Part shown: piece after piece, positions 45,127-54,314 of the stretch
Numbering within the stretch: position 1 is the first letter of the stretch
Layout: each line of letters begins with the position of its first letter
DNA from: Micromonospora sp. WMMD1128
GTDB taxonomy: Bacteria; Actinomycetota; Actinomycetes; Mycobacteriales; Micromonosporaceae
DNA length: 64,000 nucleotides
Direction of reading: 5' to 3'
NCBI RefSeq assembly: GCF_027497235.1
Contig: NZ_CP114902.1
Location: 2,183,501 to 2,247,500, forward strand
Translations under genes and position numbers: made by a program
Notes under the pieces: generated by a model
What the model saw: the letters and a program-made list of their open reading frames with translations, nothing else
Database searches by the model: none
Told to the model about the DNA's origin: nothing

Positions 45127-46383
45127 TCAGCTCGCCGACTCGGTGAGCCGGCCCCGCTCGGGCGGGCGTGGACCATAACCCAGCGGGACGAGTTCGGATT
45201 CGAGGACCAGGGCGGCGGCTCCGACGGCCGACGCCGTGGCGGCGGACCGGGAGAGGCGTACGTCGACGGTGTGCGTGCCCCGGGAGAAGGACGCGCGCAG
45301 CTCGTGCCGGACGATCGGCAGATACACCGATCCGGCGGCGGCCAGGCTCGGCCCGGTCAGCACGAGCACCTCCAGGTCGATCAGGTTCGCCAGGGTCCGG
45401 GCGGCCACGCCGACGTGCCGGGCGGACCGTTCCAGCAACGCCAGCGCGTGCGGCTCGCCCCGCCGCGCGGCGCGGCTGATCGCGGCGAAGTCGGCGACCA
45501 CCGAGCCTCGCCGGCCCGCGACGGCGAGACCCGTCGCGCGGGCCGCCGCCGGGTCCGACCGGGCGGCGGCGACCACGGCGGCCGGCCCGGCCAGCGCCTC
45601 CACGCACCCCTGGGCGCCGCACCAGCACCGCGGGCCGTCGGCGGACACGCACACGTGCCCCAACTCGCCGACGTTGCCGCTCGGCCCCCGGTAGGTGACG
45701 CCGCCGATGACCAGTCCGGCGCCGATGCCGGTGCCCATGTAGAGCGCGGCGGCCGAGGTGGCGGCGCCGAACCCGCCCGTCCAGTGCTCGCCGAGCGCCG
45801 CCGCGGTCGAGTCGTTGTCGAGCATGACCGGCAGCGTCGTCACCTGCCCCAGCGCCGAGGCCAGCGGAAACCCGGTCCACTGTCGCATGGCCGGGGCCAG
45901 GCCCACGTCCGGCGGGCCGCCGATGCCCCGGGCGGCGTCGACCGGGCCCGGAAACACCAGGCCGACGCCGAGGATCCGGGCCCGGTCCACGCCGACACCG
46001 TCGATCAGCGCGGCGATCTCGGCGGCGATCCGCGCGACGACGACCGCGGGCTTCTCGGCGCCGGCGCCCGGCCGGGAGATCCGGGCCACCACCGTGCCGC
46101 CGAGGTTGGTCAGGGCGTACGTGATGACGCCGTGGTCCAGGTGCACGCCGACGGCGTACCGGGACGTGTGGTCGAGCTGGAGCAGGACCCGCCGCTTGCC
46201 CCCGGTCGACTTCGCGTGACCGGTCTCGACCACCAGGCCCTCGTCGATCAGCTTCCGGACCAGGTTGGAGATCGTCGGCGCGGTGAAGCCGGTGGCCTTG
46301 ATCAGGCCGACCCGGCTGATCGTGCCGGCCGCCCGGATCGCGTCGAGAACGACTGACTTGCTGCTCGCTGCTGGTCCGCTCAC
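45127..46383 (-). CDS. ROK family transcriptional regulator
   Basis: The GTG start (VSGPAASSKSVVLDAIR) gives 418 residues; upstream frame is not protein-like. The N-terminal winged HTH (GLIKATGFTAPTISNLVRKL) is followed by the ROK ATPase-like fold with MLDNDSTAAALGEHW, GTGIGAGLVIGG and the zinc motif CWCGAQGCVE preceded by GELGH. The zinc set and HTH place it with sugar-responsive repressors of the NagC/XylR type, not with ROK kinases. It is first in a two-gene unit with the HTH-less LacI protein and sits between two cellulase genes. Confidence 0.9.
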   Translation of the reverse strand: MSGPAASSKSVVLDAIRAAGTISRVGLIKATGFTAPTISNLVRKLIDEGLVVETGHAKSTGGKRRVLLQLDHTSRYAVGVHLDHGVITYALTNLGGTVVARISRPGAGAEKPAVVVARIAAEIAALIDGVGVDRARILGVGLVFPGPVDAARGIGGPPDVGLAPAMRQWTGFPLASALGQVTTLPVMLDNDSTAAALGEHWTGGFGAATSAAALYMGTGIGAGLVIGGVTYRGPSGNVGELGHVCVSADGPRCWCGAQGCVEALAGPAAVVAAARSDPAAARATGLAVAGRRGSVVADFAAISRAARRGEPHALALLERSARHVGVAARTLANLIDLEVLVLTGPSLAAAGSVYLPIVRHELRASFSRGTHTVDVRLSRSAATASAVGAAALVLESELVPLGYGPRPPERGRLTESAS

Positions 46384-46456
46384 TGCTTCTCTGCCACGGC
46401 TGGTGGGTCGGCCGAGGGAAGCATACAGGGATCCCGATGCCGTGGGGCCCGCCGAC

Positions 46457-46492
46457 GGCGGTGCCGCGGCGGGACAGTTCCGCGGCACCGCC
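46457..46492. terminator. Hairpin terminator after the GH5_4 gene
   Basis: A perfect 13-base stem (GGCGGTGCCGCGG and complement) with a 10-base loop, immediately downstream of the minus-strand GH5_4 stop, separates it from the ROK gene. Confidence 0.7.
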
Positions 46493-46497
46493 GGGCA

Positions 46498-48618
46498 TCA
46501 GGTGGCGGCGCCGGTCACGGTCGTGCCGGACTTGGTGATGCGGTACGTGATCTTCGTGCCGCTCCAGAAGTGGAAGGTGAGGGTAACCGTGCCGTCGTTC
46601 ACCTCGGCGAAGAACTCCGGCTTCAGGATGATGGTGCCGGCGGTGTAGTCGGGTTGGAAGTTGCCCCAGAACTCCTTGTACGGCGTCCAGTTGGCCGGGC
46701 CGGCGGGGCTGCCGTCGGCGTAGGTGGCCTCCATGGTGGCGAGCTGGTCGCCGCGGAACTGGGTGGGGATGGCGAAGGAACTGGTCGTGCCGGTGGCGGC
46801 CGACTGGGTGGGCGGCTCCGAGCTGATGACGTCGATCCGCCAGGGCACGCCCTGGGAGAAGCGGGCCTCGATGCTGGAGTTGACGCCGTACGCCCGGTTG
46901 CCGGCCAGGCGGGTCAGCGCCGCCGACGTGAGCGTGACGGTGCTGCCGGAGACGGTGTAGTCGGCGCCGTTGGCCAACTGCGTGCCGCCCTGCCAGAGAC
47001 CGCGGAAGGTCAGGCCGTTGAGGTTGAGCGTGATCGACCTGGCGCTGATCGTGCCGGTGCGCGGCACGTACACCTGGTCGATGGAGGCGGTGCCGGAGCG
47101 GGTGGTCCAGCTCGCCTTGAGCATGTCGTACACGCCCTGGTCGCGCCAGCGCAGCTCGGCGCGGTTGAGGAACTGGCCGGCGTCCCACAGCATCGTGGTG
47201 AGGTTTCGCGTGCGGGCGTGGTAGCCGACCGCTTCGAGGTATTTCAGGAACTCACCCCGTTCGATGATGCCGGGTCGGGTGTGGTCCCAAGCGAGCAACG
47301 CCCACTCGCCGATGATGACCGGGATGCCGTGGGCGACGAAGGTGTCGTGGACCCGGTCGAACGTGCCGACGAGGTCCTGCTCCACGTTCGTGTCGTAGCG
47401 GGTGCCGCCGGCGATGTTCACGCTGAACGGCCACCACCCGTAGAAGTGCACGGTGGCGGCGAGGTTGGGGTCGTCCAGTTGGTCGATGCCGGCGGCGAGC
47501 GCGTCCAGCCGGGCCTGCTCGCCGCTCGTGTGCAGGGTGGGCAGGACCAGCAGCCGGGTGGCGTTGTTGCCGCCGGTCGCGCGCACCAGGCGGACGAACT
47601 CGGCGTTGAGTTCCCGGATCGCGGTGTCACCCTGCTCGTCGGTGGTGTCGGTGAACTGCGGCTCGTTGATGCTCTCGAAGACCAGCTTCGGTGAGTAGCC
47701 GCGGAACGTGGTGGCGAGCTGGGTCCAGAGCGCCCGGTAGCGGTTCGTCACGCCCGTCCGGTCGGCGGGATAGGTGTTGAGCCACTGCCAGGAGTCGTGA
47801 TGCAGGTTGATCATCACGTAGAGGTCCTCGGCGAGGGACCAGTCGACGATCTGGCGGACGCGGTTCAACCACGTCGCGTCGATGGTGTAGTCGGGCGCCG
47901 GGCCGTGGTGGTTGCTCCACGTGATCGGGAGCCGGATGCTGCGGTAGCCCTGCGACCGTACGTGGCGCAGGAGCGCCTGGGTGGTCAGGGGGTTGCCCCA
48001 GGCGGTCTCGTCCGGGATGGCGTCGAGCGTGTTGCCGAGGTTCCAGCCGGGTTGCATCGCGGCCACCGTGGCCATCGGGTCGCCGGCCGGGGGAGGCGTG
48101 GTCGGTGGCGTCGACGGCGACGCGGTGGCGGTGGGCGACGGGGTGGTCGACGGCGTGGTCGACGGACTCGCGCTCGGCGACGGCGTGCCGCCGGTGCCGG
48201 TGCAGGCGACGCCGTTGAGGGTGAAGGCGGCCGGCGCGGTGTTGCTGCCCGACCACGACCCGTTGAAGCCGAAGGACACGGTGGCGTTCGTGCCGATGGC
48301 GGCGTTGTAGCTGACGTTGGTCGCGGTGACCTGGCTGCCCGACGAGGTGACCGTGGCGTTCCACGCCTGGGTCACCCGCTGCCCGGACGGGAACGTCCAC
48401 CCCACGCGCCAGCCGTTGACCGGGTCGCCGAGGTTCGTCACGTCCACCGCGGCGGTGAACCCGCCCGGCCACTGCGACGACACCGCGTACGACACCCGGC
48501 AGCCGGCGGCCGCCTGGGCGCCGACGGGCACCATCATCGATGCCACAAGCACCGCTGCCACGCTGCCGGCGAGCATGCCGGCACGGAGGCGGATTCTTCG
48601 TATGCGTTGCAGACTCAT
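46498..48618 (-). CDS. Secreted CBM2-GH5_4-CBM_X2-CBM46 endoglucanase/xyloglucanase
   Basis: The start is MSLQRIRRIR at 48618, after an AGAGAGAA leader. The 706-residue protein has a signal (cleavage near AQAA), a CBM2 (40-140) and a Ser/Thr/Pro linker. A GH5 subfamily-4-like barrel (180-505) follows, with GWNLGNTLDA, NLHHDSW, acid/base Glu319 in FESINEP, HFYGWWPF and nucleophile Glu438 in IIGEWALL. Next is an Ig-like CBM_X2 (about 510-590) and a C-terminal CBM46-like domain with FWGNFQPDYTAG. The GH5_4-CBM_X2-CBM46 tail matches known tri-modular beta-1,4/1,3-1,4-glucan and xyloglucan hydrolases. Upstream are GAAAC-TTTC palindromes. Confidence 0.92.
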   Translation of the reverse strand: MSLQRIRRIRLRAGMLAGSVAAVLVASMMVPVGAQAAAGCRVSYAVSSQWPGGFTAAVDVTNLGDPVNGWRVGWTFPSGQRVTQAWNATVTSSGSQVTATNVSYNAAIGTNATVSFGFNGSWSGSNTAPAAFTLNGVACTGTGGTPSPSASPSTTPSTTPSPTATASPSTPPTTPPPAGDPMATVAAMQPGWNLGNTLDAIPDETAWGNPLTTQALLRHVRSQGYRSIRLPITWSNHHGPAPDYTIDATWLNRVRQIVDWSLAEDLYVMINLHHDSWQWLNTYPADRTGVTNRYRALWTQLATTFRGYSPKLVFESINEPQFTDTTDEQGDTAIRELNAEFVRLVRATGGNNATRLLVLPTLHTSGEQARLDALAAGIDQLDDPNLAATVHFYGWWPFSVNIAGGTRYDTNVEQDLVGTFDRVHDTFVAHGIPVIIGEWALLAWDHTRPGIIERGEFLKYLEAVGYHARTRNLTTMLWDAGQFLNRAELRWRDQGVYDMLKASWTTRSGTASIDQVYVPRTGTISARSITLNLNGLTFRGLWQGGTQLANGADYTVSGSTVTLTSAALTRLAGNRAYGVNSSIEARFSQGVPWRIDVISSEPPTQSAATGTTSSFAIPTQFRGDQLATMEATYADGSPAGPANWTPYKEFWGNFQPDYTAGTIILKPEFFAEVNDGTVTLTFHFWSGTKITYRITKSGTTVTGAAT

Positions 48619-48806
48619 CGCGTTCTCTCTTGCCGTTGTGGGCGGCGCGCCGCGGGTCGATCGCCGACCCGGGGCGCCGCGTGGGTTGCGGTGCGTCAGA
48701 GGTCTCCACGTCGGAAGCGAGCGGAGACGCGCGCGACGCGCGCAGGGTGGGTTCTCGCGGAGGCTGCCCGTTGTCTCCGCCGAACGCTGCACGGCTCCCG
48801 CAAGCC

Positions 48807-48838
48807 ATGGAAACTTTCCATACACGATGGAAAGTTTC
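48807..48838. promoter_or_regulatory. Double operator: GAAACTTTCCAT-N5-ATGGAAAGTTTC
   Basis: Perfect 12-base arms flank five bases. The left arm itself extends to a 15-base palindrome ATGGAAACTTTCCAT. It lies between the divergent GH5_4 and LacI genes. The GAAA-N-TTTC core resembles elements described ahead of actinomycete xylanase genes. The adjacent LacI protein is the likely binder. Confidence 0.65.
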
Positions 48839-48941
48839 GGGCCGAACGCTACGCCCCTCCATGACGAGCGTCAATGCATCGCACGGCTACTCCGTTCGCG
48901 TCGGAGATGCCTACGAACCGGAAGGCCGTCTCCTCGCCCGA

Positions 48942-48950
48942 GAAACTTTC
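48942..48950. promoter_or_regulatory. Third GAAACTTTC site near the LacI gene
   Basis: A further GAAA-C-TTTC palindrome (followed by CGG) lies about 90 bases upstream of the LacI start, suggesting autoregulation through the same motif. Confidence 0.45.
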
Positions 48951-49040
48951 CGGCACCGCGGACGGCGGTCGGACATGGGGACTGGACAGGGCGATATCCT
49001 TGCGGCGCGAACCGTCGGGACCGGCGTGGGGGGAGTCAGG

Positions 49041-50114
49041 TTGTCGCACGCCGAGTCGGACGAGGTGGTCGCCGAGCGGGCCGACGCGGGCGGCGCTCCC
49101 GGCCGGCCGGTGACGATCTCCTACATCGCGGAGACCGCCGGGGTGTCGGTGCCGACCGTCTCGAAGGTCATCAACGGGCGTTCCGGCGTGGCGTCCGAGA
49201 CGCGGGCCCGCGTCGAGGCGCTGATCACCCGGTACGGCTACCGCAGGCCGACCGCGTCCACCCGCAGCAACCTGGTCGAACTCGTCTTCGACCAGCTGGA
49301 ACACATGTGGGGCGTCGAGGTCATCCGCGGCGTGGAGCGGGTCGCCCGGGAGAACCGGGTGGGCGTCGTGCTCACCGAGTTCGGCCCGGAGCGCAGTGCG
49401 GTCCGCTACTGGATCGACGACACCCTGGCCCGCCGGCCGGACTGCGTCATCTCCGTCGCCCAGTTGTCGAGCGAGCAACGCGACCAGTTGCGCGCCCGGG
49501 GCATCCCCTTCGTCGTCTTCGATCCCACGGGCGAGCTGCCCGACGGCGTTCCCTTCGTCGGAGCGACGAACTGGGCGGGTGGCCGGTCGGCCACCCGGCA
49601 CCTGATCCACCTGGGGCACCGCCGGATCGGGATGATCGTCGGCCGGGACCGGATCCTGTGCTGCCGCGCGCGCCTCGACGGCTACCGCTCCGCGATGGAG
49701 GCAGCCGAGCTGCCGGTCGGCGCCGACCTGGTGGAGCGGGCCGAGCTGACCGTCGAGGGCGGCCGGGTCGCCGCGCTGCGCCTGCTCGGCCGCACCGACC
49801 GCCCGACGGCGATCTTCGCCAGCAACGACCTCCAGGCGGTGGGCGTCTACCACGCCGCGCGTCAGCTCGGGTTGCGGATCCCGGCCGACCTGAGCGTGGT
49901 GGGCTTCGACGACCTGCCCATCGCCGCGCTCGTCGATCCGCCGTTGACCACGGTCCACCAGCCACTGGCCCAGATGGCGGTGGCCGCGACCGAGCTGGCG
50001 CTCGCGCTCGGGCGCGGCGAGCGGACGCCGAGCACCGGGATCGAGCTGGCGACCACGCTCACGGTGCGGAGCAGCACGGCCGCCCGCGGTCACGACTCCG
50101 TCAGCAACGGGTGA
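49041..50114 (+). CDS. LacI family transcriptional regulator of the cellulase island
   Basis: TTG 49041 is chosen because GGGGGGAG lies just upstream; ATG 48975 and GTG 49026 are in-frame alternatives. The 357-residue protein has an HTH (TISYIAETAGVSVPTVSKVI) and a complete effector domain (IHLGHRRIGMIVGR, IFASNDLQAVGVYHAAR, LSVVGFDDLP, PPLTTVHQPL). It is divergent from the GH5_4 gene with three GAAAC-TTTC palindromes between, so repression of the cellulase until an oligosaccharide appears is likely. Its 3' end overlaps the convergent phosphatase gene by 25 bases. Confidence 0.9.
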   Translation: MSHAESDEVVAERADAGGAPGRPVTISYIAETAGVSVPTVSKVINGRSGVASETRARVEALITRYGYRRPTASTRSNLVELVFDQLEHMWGVEVIRGVERVARENRVGVVLTEFGPERSAVRYWIDDTLARRPDCVISVAQLSSEQRDQLRARGIPFVVFDPTGELPDGVPFVGATNWAGGRSATRHLIHLGHRRIGMIVGRDRILCCRARLDGYRSAMEAAELPVGADLVERAELTVEGGRVAALRLLGRTDRPTAIFASNDLQAVGVYHAARQLGLRIPADLSVVGFDDLPIAALVDPPLTTVHQPLAQMAVAATELALALGRGERTPSTGIELATTLTVRSSTAARGHDSVSNG

Positions 50115-51385
50115 TGTGCCGCTGAGCTGACCGGCTCCAGGTCCGAGCGGTCGGGCGCCGGGCTGCGCCACTCGGCGAGCAGCACGGTCGCGTCGTCCTG
50201 CAGGCAGTCGTCCTGGTGGTCGAGGATGGCGTGCACGAGCCGGCGAGCGGTCTCGGGCAGCGGGAGGCGGTCGGCGAACGCCTTGGTGGTGAACTCCACC
50301 AGCCGCTCCATGCCGAATGCCTCGCCGTCGGGGGTGCGGGCCTCGATGATGCCGTCGGTGTAGAGCAGCACGTGGTCGCCGGGTTCGAGCGCCTCCTCGA
50401 CGACCACCGGCGGACGGCGGTCGCCGAGGGTGACCGGAAGGGCGGTCGGGGTGGGGAGGATCCGGGCGACCCGGCCGTCGCGCAGCACGATGCCGCTCGG
50501 GTGACCCGCGGAGATGACCCGGAGGACGCCGCTGCGCTGGTCGAGTTCGGCGAGCACCGCGGTGATCATCCCGTACCGGTCGTGGGCGCGGACCGTGCGG
50601 TCGATGAGGTGGTAGGTGTCGGTCAGGTCCAGGCCGGTCCGGCGGGCGTTGCGGTAGGCGGCCAGGGCGATGGAGACGAGCACCACCGCACGCATCCCGC
50701 CACTGGAGCCGTGACCGGCGGCGTCGAAGAGCGCCAGGTGCGCGGTGTCGCCGTTGACCGCGTAGTCGAACGCGTCACCGCCCACGTCGTAGCACGGTTC
50801 GAGGATGCCGCTGATGATCAGGTGCCCGGTGGAGAAGGTCAGCGGCGGCAGTTGCGCCCGGAGCATCTCCGCCGCCAACTGCATGGGTTGCCGGCGTCGG
50901 ATCAGCTCGATCCGGTCGCTGTACAGGCTGCGCGTGGTGATCAGCTCGGCGAGCAGCGTCGCGACCGCGCCACAGTCGTCGAGACCGTCGTCGCTCAACG
51001 GGGCGTCGGCGACGACCTCGAGCACGCCCATGCGTTCGCTGCCGTCGACCACCGGCACCCAGACCCGTACGCCGTCGTCGTCGCTGCCGCCGACGTACGT
51101 CGACGCGGTGCTGAAGGCGCGCCCGGCGAGGGTGCCGTCGACGTCGACCGGCTCGCGGGCCGGTGCGCTGCCGCCCAGCAGCGGCAACAGCAGCCGCTGC
51201 TGGTGGTCGACCAGATAGATCACCAGCACGCGCGCGTCCAGCAGGGGCGCGGCCCGCATCGCCATCTCCGGGAGGTCGTCCGGGCGGGCGTGGTGCGACT
51301 GCTGCAGCAACTGCCGCAGCGACTCCAGGCTGCTCACGCGCGTCCTCTCCGGCGTCACCCCAGGGGACAGGGGTGGCTCAGCCAT
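50090..51385 (-). CDS. GAF-like plus SpoIIE/PP2C serine phosphatase
   Basis: The 431-residue protein has an N-terminal sensor region (about 40-150, GAF-like: MRAAPLLDARVLVIYLVDHQ, VWVPVVDGSERMGVLEV). A SpoIIE PP2C-type domain follows with the metal motifs YDVGGDAFDY, LALFDAAGHGSSGGM and LLYTDGIIEAR, then a late DDATVLL. Such RsbU/RsbP-like enzymes dephosphorylate anti-sigma-factor antagonists in stress and sporulation pathways. No partner kinase or antagonist gene is nearby. The signal sensed is unknown. Confidence 0.9.
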   Translation of the reverse strand: MAEPPLSPGVTPERTRVSSLESLRQLLQQSHHARPDDLPEMAMRAAPLLDARVLVIYLVDHQQRLLLPLLGGSAPAREPVDVDGTLAGRAFSTASTYVGGSDDDGVRVWVPVVDGSERMGVLEVVADAPLSDDGLDDCGAVATLLAELITTRSLYSDRIELIRRRQPMQLAAEMLRAQLPPLTFSTGHLIISGILEPCYDVGGDAFDYAVNGDTAHLALFDAAGHGSSGGMRAVVLVSIALAAYRNARRTGLDLTDTYHLIDRTVRAHDRYGMITAVLAELDQRSGVLRVISAGHPSGIVLRDGRVARILPTPTALPVTLGDRRPPVVVEEALEPGDHVLLYTDGIIEARTPDGEAFGMERLVEFTTKAFADRLPLPETARRLVHAILDHQDDCLQDDATVLLAEWRSPAPDRSDLEPVSSAAHHPLLTES

Positions 51386-51418
51386 TAGACAGGACGGTAC
51401 CGACAGCAGGGCAGGCGG

Positions 51419-52783
51419 TCAGGGGCAGAACGTGCCGACGACCTCGGCGGCCACCCGGGTCAGGGCGTCGCCGCCGGCCGTGTCGTCGAGGAGCCCGGTC
51501 ACCACCGCGTCGACGGCCGCCGGGGTGAGCACGTCCTCGGCGTTGCGGCGGAACTTGGTGACCACCTCGTCGACGGTCAGCGGGTCGCTCGGGTTGCCCC
51601 GCGCGTTGCGTACCGTGGCCGACGCCGTGACGCCGTCCCGCCACCCGACCGTGACCGTCGCCGGTCGTTCGTGCGGCAGGGCGGCGGTGAACGTCGGCTC
51701 CTCGCGCAGCCGGACCGACGCGGCCAGCGCGCCGACCTCGGGACGGGCCAGCCGGTCGGGCAGGAAGCCGGCCGCCGCCAGCTCGCCGTCGAGAGCGAGG
51801 GTGGCCAGGCTGACCGGCACCGAGAACCGCGCGTGCAGGTCCGAGGAGACCTCGGCGGCGGACAGCGAGGCGGCGAACGCGAACGTGTCGACCTCGATCC
51901 AGGCCAGGCCGTCGTGGTCGCGTACCGGGTCCGGCACGCCCGCGACGGCGGCGCGGAACGCGTCCAGCGCCGGGTGCACCCAGCGTGCGCAGGCGTACGG
52001 CTTGAGGTAGCTGTCGACGAGCCGCCACCGGCTGCCCAGCCCCGAGGTCAGCTCCGCGGCGGACAGGTCGGTGCAGACCAGGCCGTCGAGGAGGCCCGTG
52101 AGCAGGGCGGTCGACGCGGTGGCGCCGTCGGCCGCGCGACGGGCGGCGGCGGCGCCGTGCCAGGCGCCCAGCCCGGTCCACAGGTTGCGGACCGTGCCGC
52201 CGCGCATCGGCACGGCCAGGGTCGCGGCCATCGGCGCCGAGCCGGCCAGCGCGACGGCGGTGGCGGTGGCAGCCGGGGGAAGGTCGTCGAGCAGCGCGGT
52301 GGCGACCGCCGCGGCGACCGGGCCGTGGATGCCGTGCGGGTGCAGGCCGGGCCGCAGGGTGGTGCCGACGCCGAACCGCATGCCGATCTCGTTGGCGACC
52401 AGGAAGATCTCGACGAGCCGCCGGTCGTCGGCCCCGTTCGCGGCGGCGTGCAGCAGCACGGGCAGCGAGTGCGGCGCGGGGTGCGCCGTCGGCACCGGCG
52501 GCAGCCGGTGACCCTGCGGGTGGAAGGACCCGCCGGAGTCGGCGTCCAGCCAGGTCGCGGCCGTGCCGAGGGTGAGCAGCCGGCCGAACGGGAGGTCGGC
52601 GCCGACCGCCGGGCGCAGCGCGTCGCCGAGCGCCCGCACGGCCGGGTAGCGCAGGCCACCCAGCAGCGCACCGAGCGTGTCGAGCAGCAGCGCGCGGGTG
52701 AAGCGGACGACCTCGGCGGGCGCGTCGTCGATCCGGGTCCGGTGGGCGAACGCGGCGATCCGCGCGGTGTCGACTCCGGTCAT
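51419..52783 (-). CDS. MmgE/PrpD family protein, copy 1
   Basis: The 454-residue protein starts MTGVDTARIAAFAHRT and has the MmgE/PrpD helical core: LLLDTLGALLGGL, NGADDRRLVEIFLVANEIGM, HPHGIHGPVAAAVATALL. A second domain contains YLKPYACARWVHPALDAF and FAASLSAAEVSSDLHARFSV. Relatives are 2-methylcitrate dehydratase, cis-aconitate decarboxylase and iminodisuccinate epimerase, so a dehydration or isomerisation of a carboxylic acid is expected. It is the last gene of the IclR-led operon and overlaps the LLM gene by four bases. Confidence 0.87.
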   Translation of the reverse strand: MTGVDTARIAAFAHRTRIDDAPAEVVRFTRALLLDTLGALLGGLRYPAVRALGDALRPAVGADLPFGRLLTLGTAATWLDADSGGSFHPQGHRLPPVPTAHPAPHSLPVLLHAAANGADDRRLVEIFLVANEIGMRFGVGTTLRPGLHPHGIHGPVAAAVATALLDDLPPAATATAVALAGSAPMAATLAVPMRGGTVRNLWTGLGAWHGAAAARRAADGATASTALLTGLLDGLVCTDLSAAELTSGLGSRWRLVDSYLKPYACARWVHPALDAFRAAVAGVPDPVRDHDGLAWIEVDTFAFAASLSAAEVSSDLHARFSVPVSLATLALDGELAAAGFLPDRLARPEVGALAASVRLREEPTFTAALPHERPATVTVGWRDGVTASATVRNARGNPSDPLTVDEVVTKFRRNAEDVLTPAAVDAVVTGLLDDTAGGDALTRVAAEVVGTFCP

Positions 52784-53715
52784 CGTCCGTCCCCCGTCAT
52801 CCCGTCGCGGACCGCCCGGCCCAGGTCGTCGAGCCGCTCCCACACCCCGTCGAGGGCGCCGGCCAGCACCACGCCGTCGACGCCGGCCGCGGCGAACGCG
52901 GCGAACCGGTCCGCGACCGCCCGCCGGTCCCCGGTCACCACGAACCGGTCGCGGACGAACCGGTCCGCGTCGGCCGGCCCGGCGCTGCCGGCCCGGGCGC
53001 CGGCGGTGCCGTGCCGCCGGTAGTCGTGCGCCTCGGCCACGGCGGCGACCCCGCCGCGCATCGCCTCCGGCACGTCGAACCAGTCCGGCGCCTGCGCCAG
53101 CCGGGCCGCGCACGAGCCGAGCACCGGCGCGGCGGCGGCCTCGGCGCCGGCCTCGTCGCCGGTCACCACCGCGCGGACGAACATCCAGACCGGCACGTCC
53201 GCCCGCGCCGAACGGGCCAGCGCCACCGCCCTGCCGACGATCGCCGGATCCGCGCCCGCGTCGACGAGGACGCCGCCGAGCCGGGCGGCGGTGGCCGCGA
53301 TGGTGCGCGGCCCGGACGCGGCGCCGAGGAGCAGCGCCGACGCCGGCGTCAGCTCGCGCAACGTGTCGAGCGCCGACTCGTACGCCCGCAGCGGCGGCGG
53401 TGTCAGCCCCTCGTTGCGGACCGAGCTCTCGCCCCGGCCGACCACGGTGAGCAGCCGGCCCGGATGGTGCGCGTCGAGGGTGCGCACCGCGCCGGCCACC
53501 GTGGCCGGGTGCCGCAGCCCGAGGCTGAGCACGCACGGCCCGGCGAGGCGGGCCGGGGTGGCGGCGAGCACCCGCCCGGTCTCCACCAGGCAGTCGGGGA
53601 ACAGCCGTGGGCTGTCGGCCAGGGCGACCCCGTCGAGCCCCGCCGCGAGCGCGGCGCCGGCCAGGTCGACCGGGTCGGCCTCGCCCATCGGCCGGGCCAC
53701 GTTCAGCACGATCAT
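52780..53715 (-). CDS. LLM-class flavin or F420-dependent oxidoreductase
   Basis: The 311-residue luciferase-like protein starts MIVLNVARPMGEADPVDLA and shows GLDGVALADSPRLFPDC, LAGPCVLSLGLRHPATVAGA, HPGRLLTVVGRGESS, ASALLLGAASGPRT and a C-terminal VTGDRRAVADRFAAFAAAGV. The barrel is shorter than in the region-2 homologue, and the two share little direct sequence. F420H2 is a plausible cofactor. It overlaps both neighbours by ATGA. Confidence 0.82.
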   Translation of the reverse strand: MIVLNVARPMGEADPVDLAGAALAAGLDGVALADSPRLFPDCLVETGRVLAATPARLAGPCVLSLGLRHPATVAGAVRTLDAHHPGRLLTVVGRGESSVRNEGLTPPPLRAYESALDTLRELTPASALLLGAASGPRTIAATAARLGGVLVDAGADPAIVGRAVALARSARADVPVWMFVRAVVTGDEAGAEAAAAPVLGSCAARLAQAPDWFDVPEAMRGGVAAVAEAHDYRRHGTAGARAGSAGPADADRFVRDRFVVTGDRRAVADRFAAFAAAGVDGVVLAGALDGVWERLDDLGRAVRDGMTGDGR

Positions 53716-54314
53716 CGCAGCGCCTCGACGAGTCCGGCGACGTCAGGGCCGGCCGGCACGACGTCGGGAAGCCCGTCGGAGACCACGGACAGGGTGTGGG
53801 CCAGCCCGCCGGGCATGCCGGTGATGCCCGCGTCCCAGGCGCGCAGGGCGAGCCAGGCGGCGGCCGGGTCGTGCCCGGGCACGACCCCGGGCGGACCGAT
53901 CACCATCAGGCTCGCCGCGAGGTCCAGCAGCGCCGGCAGCTCGTGCGCCGGCACCCCGGCCAGCCGCGCCGCGCAGACGGTGGCGGTCAGCACACCGGTG
54001 CTCACCGGCGCGGTGGACGCCGACCACGCGGTCGCGGCGGCCAGCCCGGCGTCGACGGCGGCCGACAGCTCCGCCACCGTCCGCCGCCGGGCCGTGCCGA
54101 CCGCGAGACCGGCGAGCGTCGGCCCGACGGCCGGCCCGAGCGCCGCGCACCGCTCGCCGTTCCACCGCAACGCGACGTACGTCTCCGCCCGCGTCCCGGC
54201 GCCGAACAGCGGGAACTCCCCGTCCGGGGTGCCGACCCGCGTCGCCCACGCGGCCAGGGAGCCCTCCGGCGGCGGTAGCGCGGCCAACCCGGCCAGCACG
54301 GCGTCGACAGTCAT
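53712..54314 (-). CDS. Short protein resembling part of the MmgE/PrpD helical domain
   Basis: The 200-residue, Ala-rich all-helical protein has no confident family. Segments such as TGVLTATVCAARLAGVPAHE and WSASTAPVSTG are reminiscent of the central MmgE/PrpD helices, so it may be a reduced paralogue acting as a partner of the full-length copies in this operon. Four-base overlaps on both sides show it is a real gene. Function unknown. Confidence 0.6.
   Translation of the reverse strand: MTVDAVLAGLAALPPPEGSLAAWATRVGTPDGEFPLFGAGTRAETYVALRWNGERCAALGPAVGPTLAGLAVGTARRRTVAELSAAVDAGLAAATAWSASTAPVSTGVLTATVCAARLAGVPAHELPALLDLAASLMVIGPPGVVPGHDPAAAWLALRAWDAGITGMPGGLAHTLSVVSDGLPDVVPAGPDVAGLVEALR

Noticed and set aside
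44203..46356. Long plus-strand frame opposite the LacI-like and ROK genes
   Set aside because: Low-complexity Arg/Gly/His content, no motif, and it runs across two genes with clear families on the other strand.
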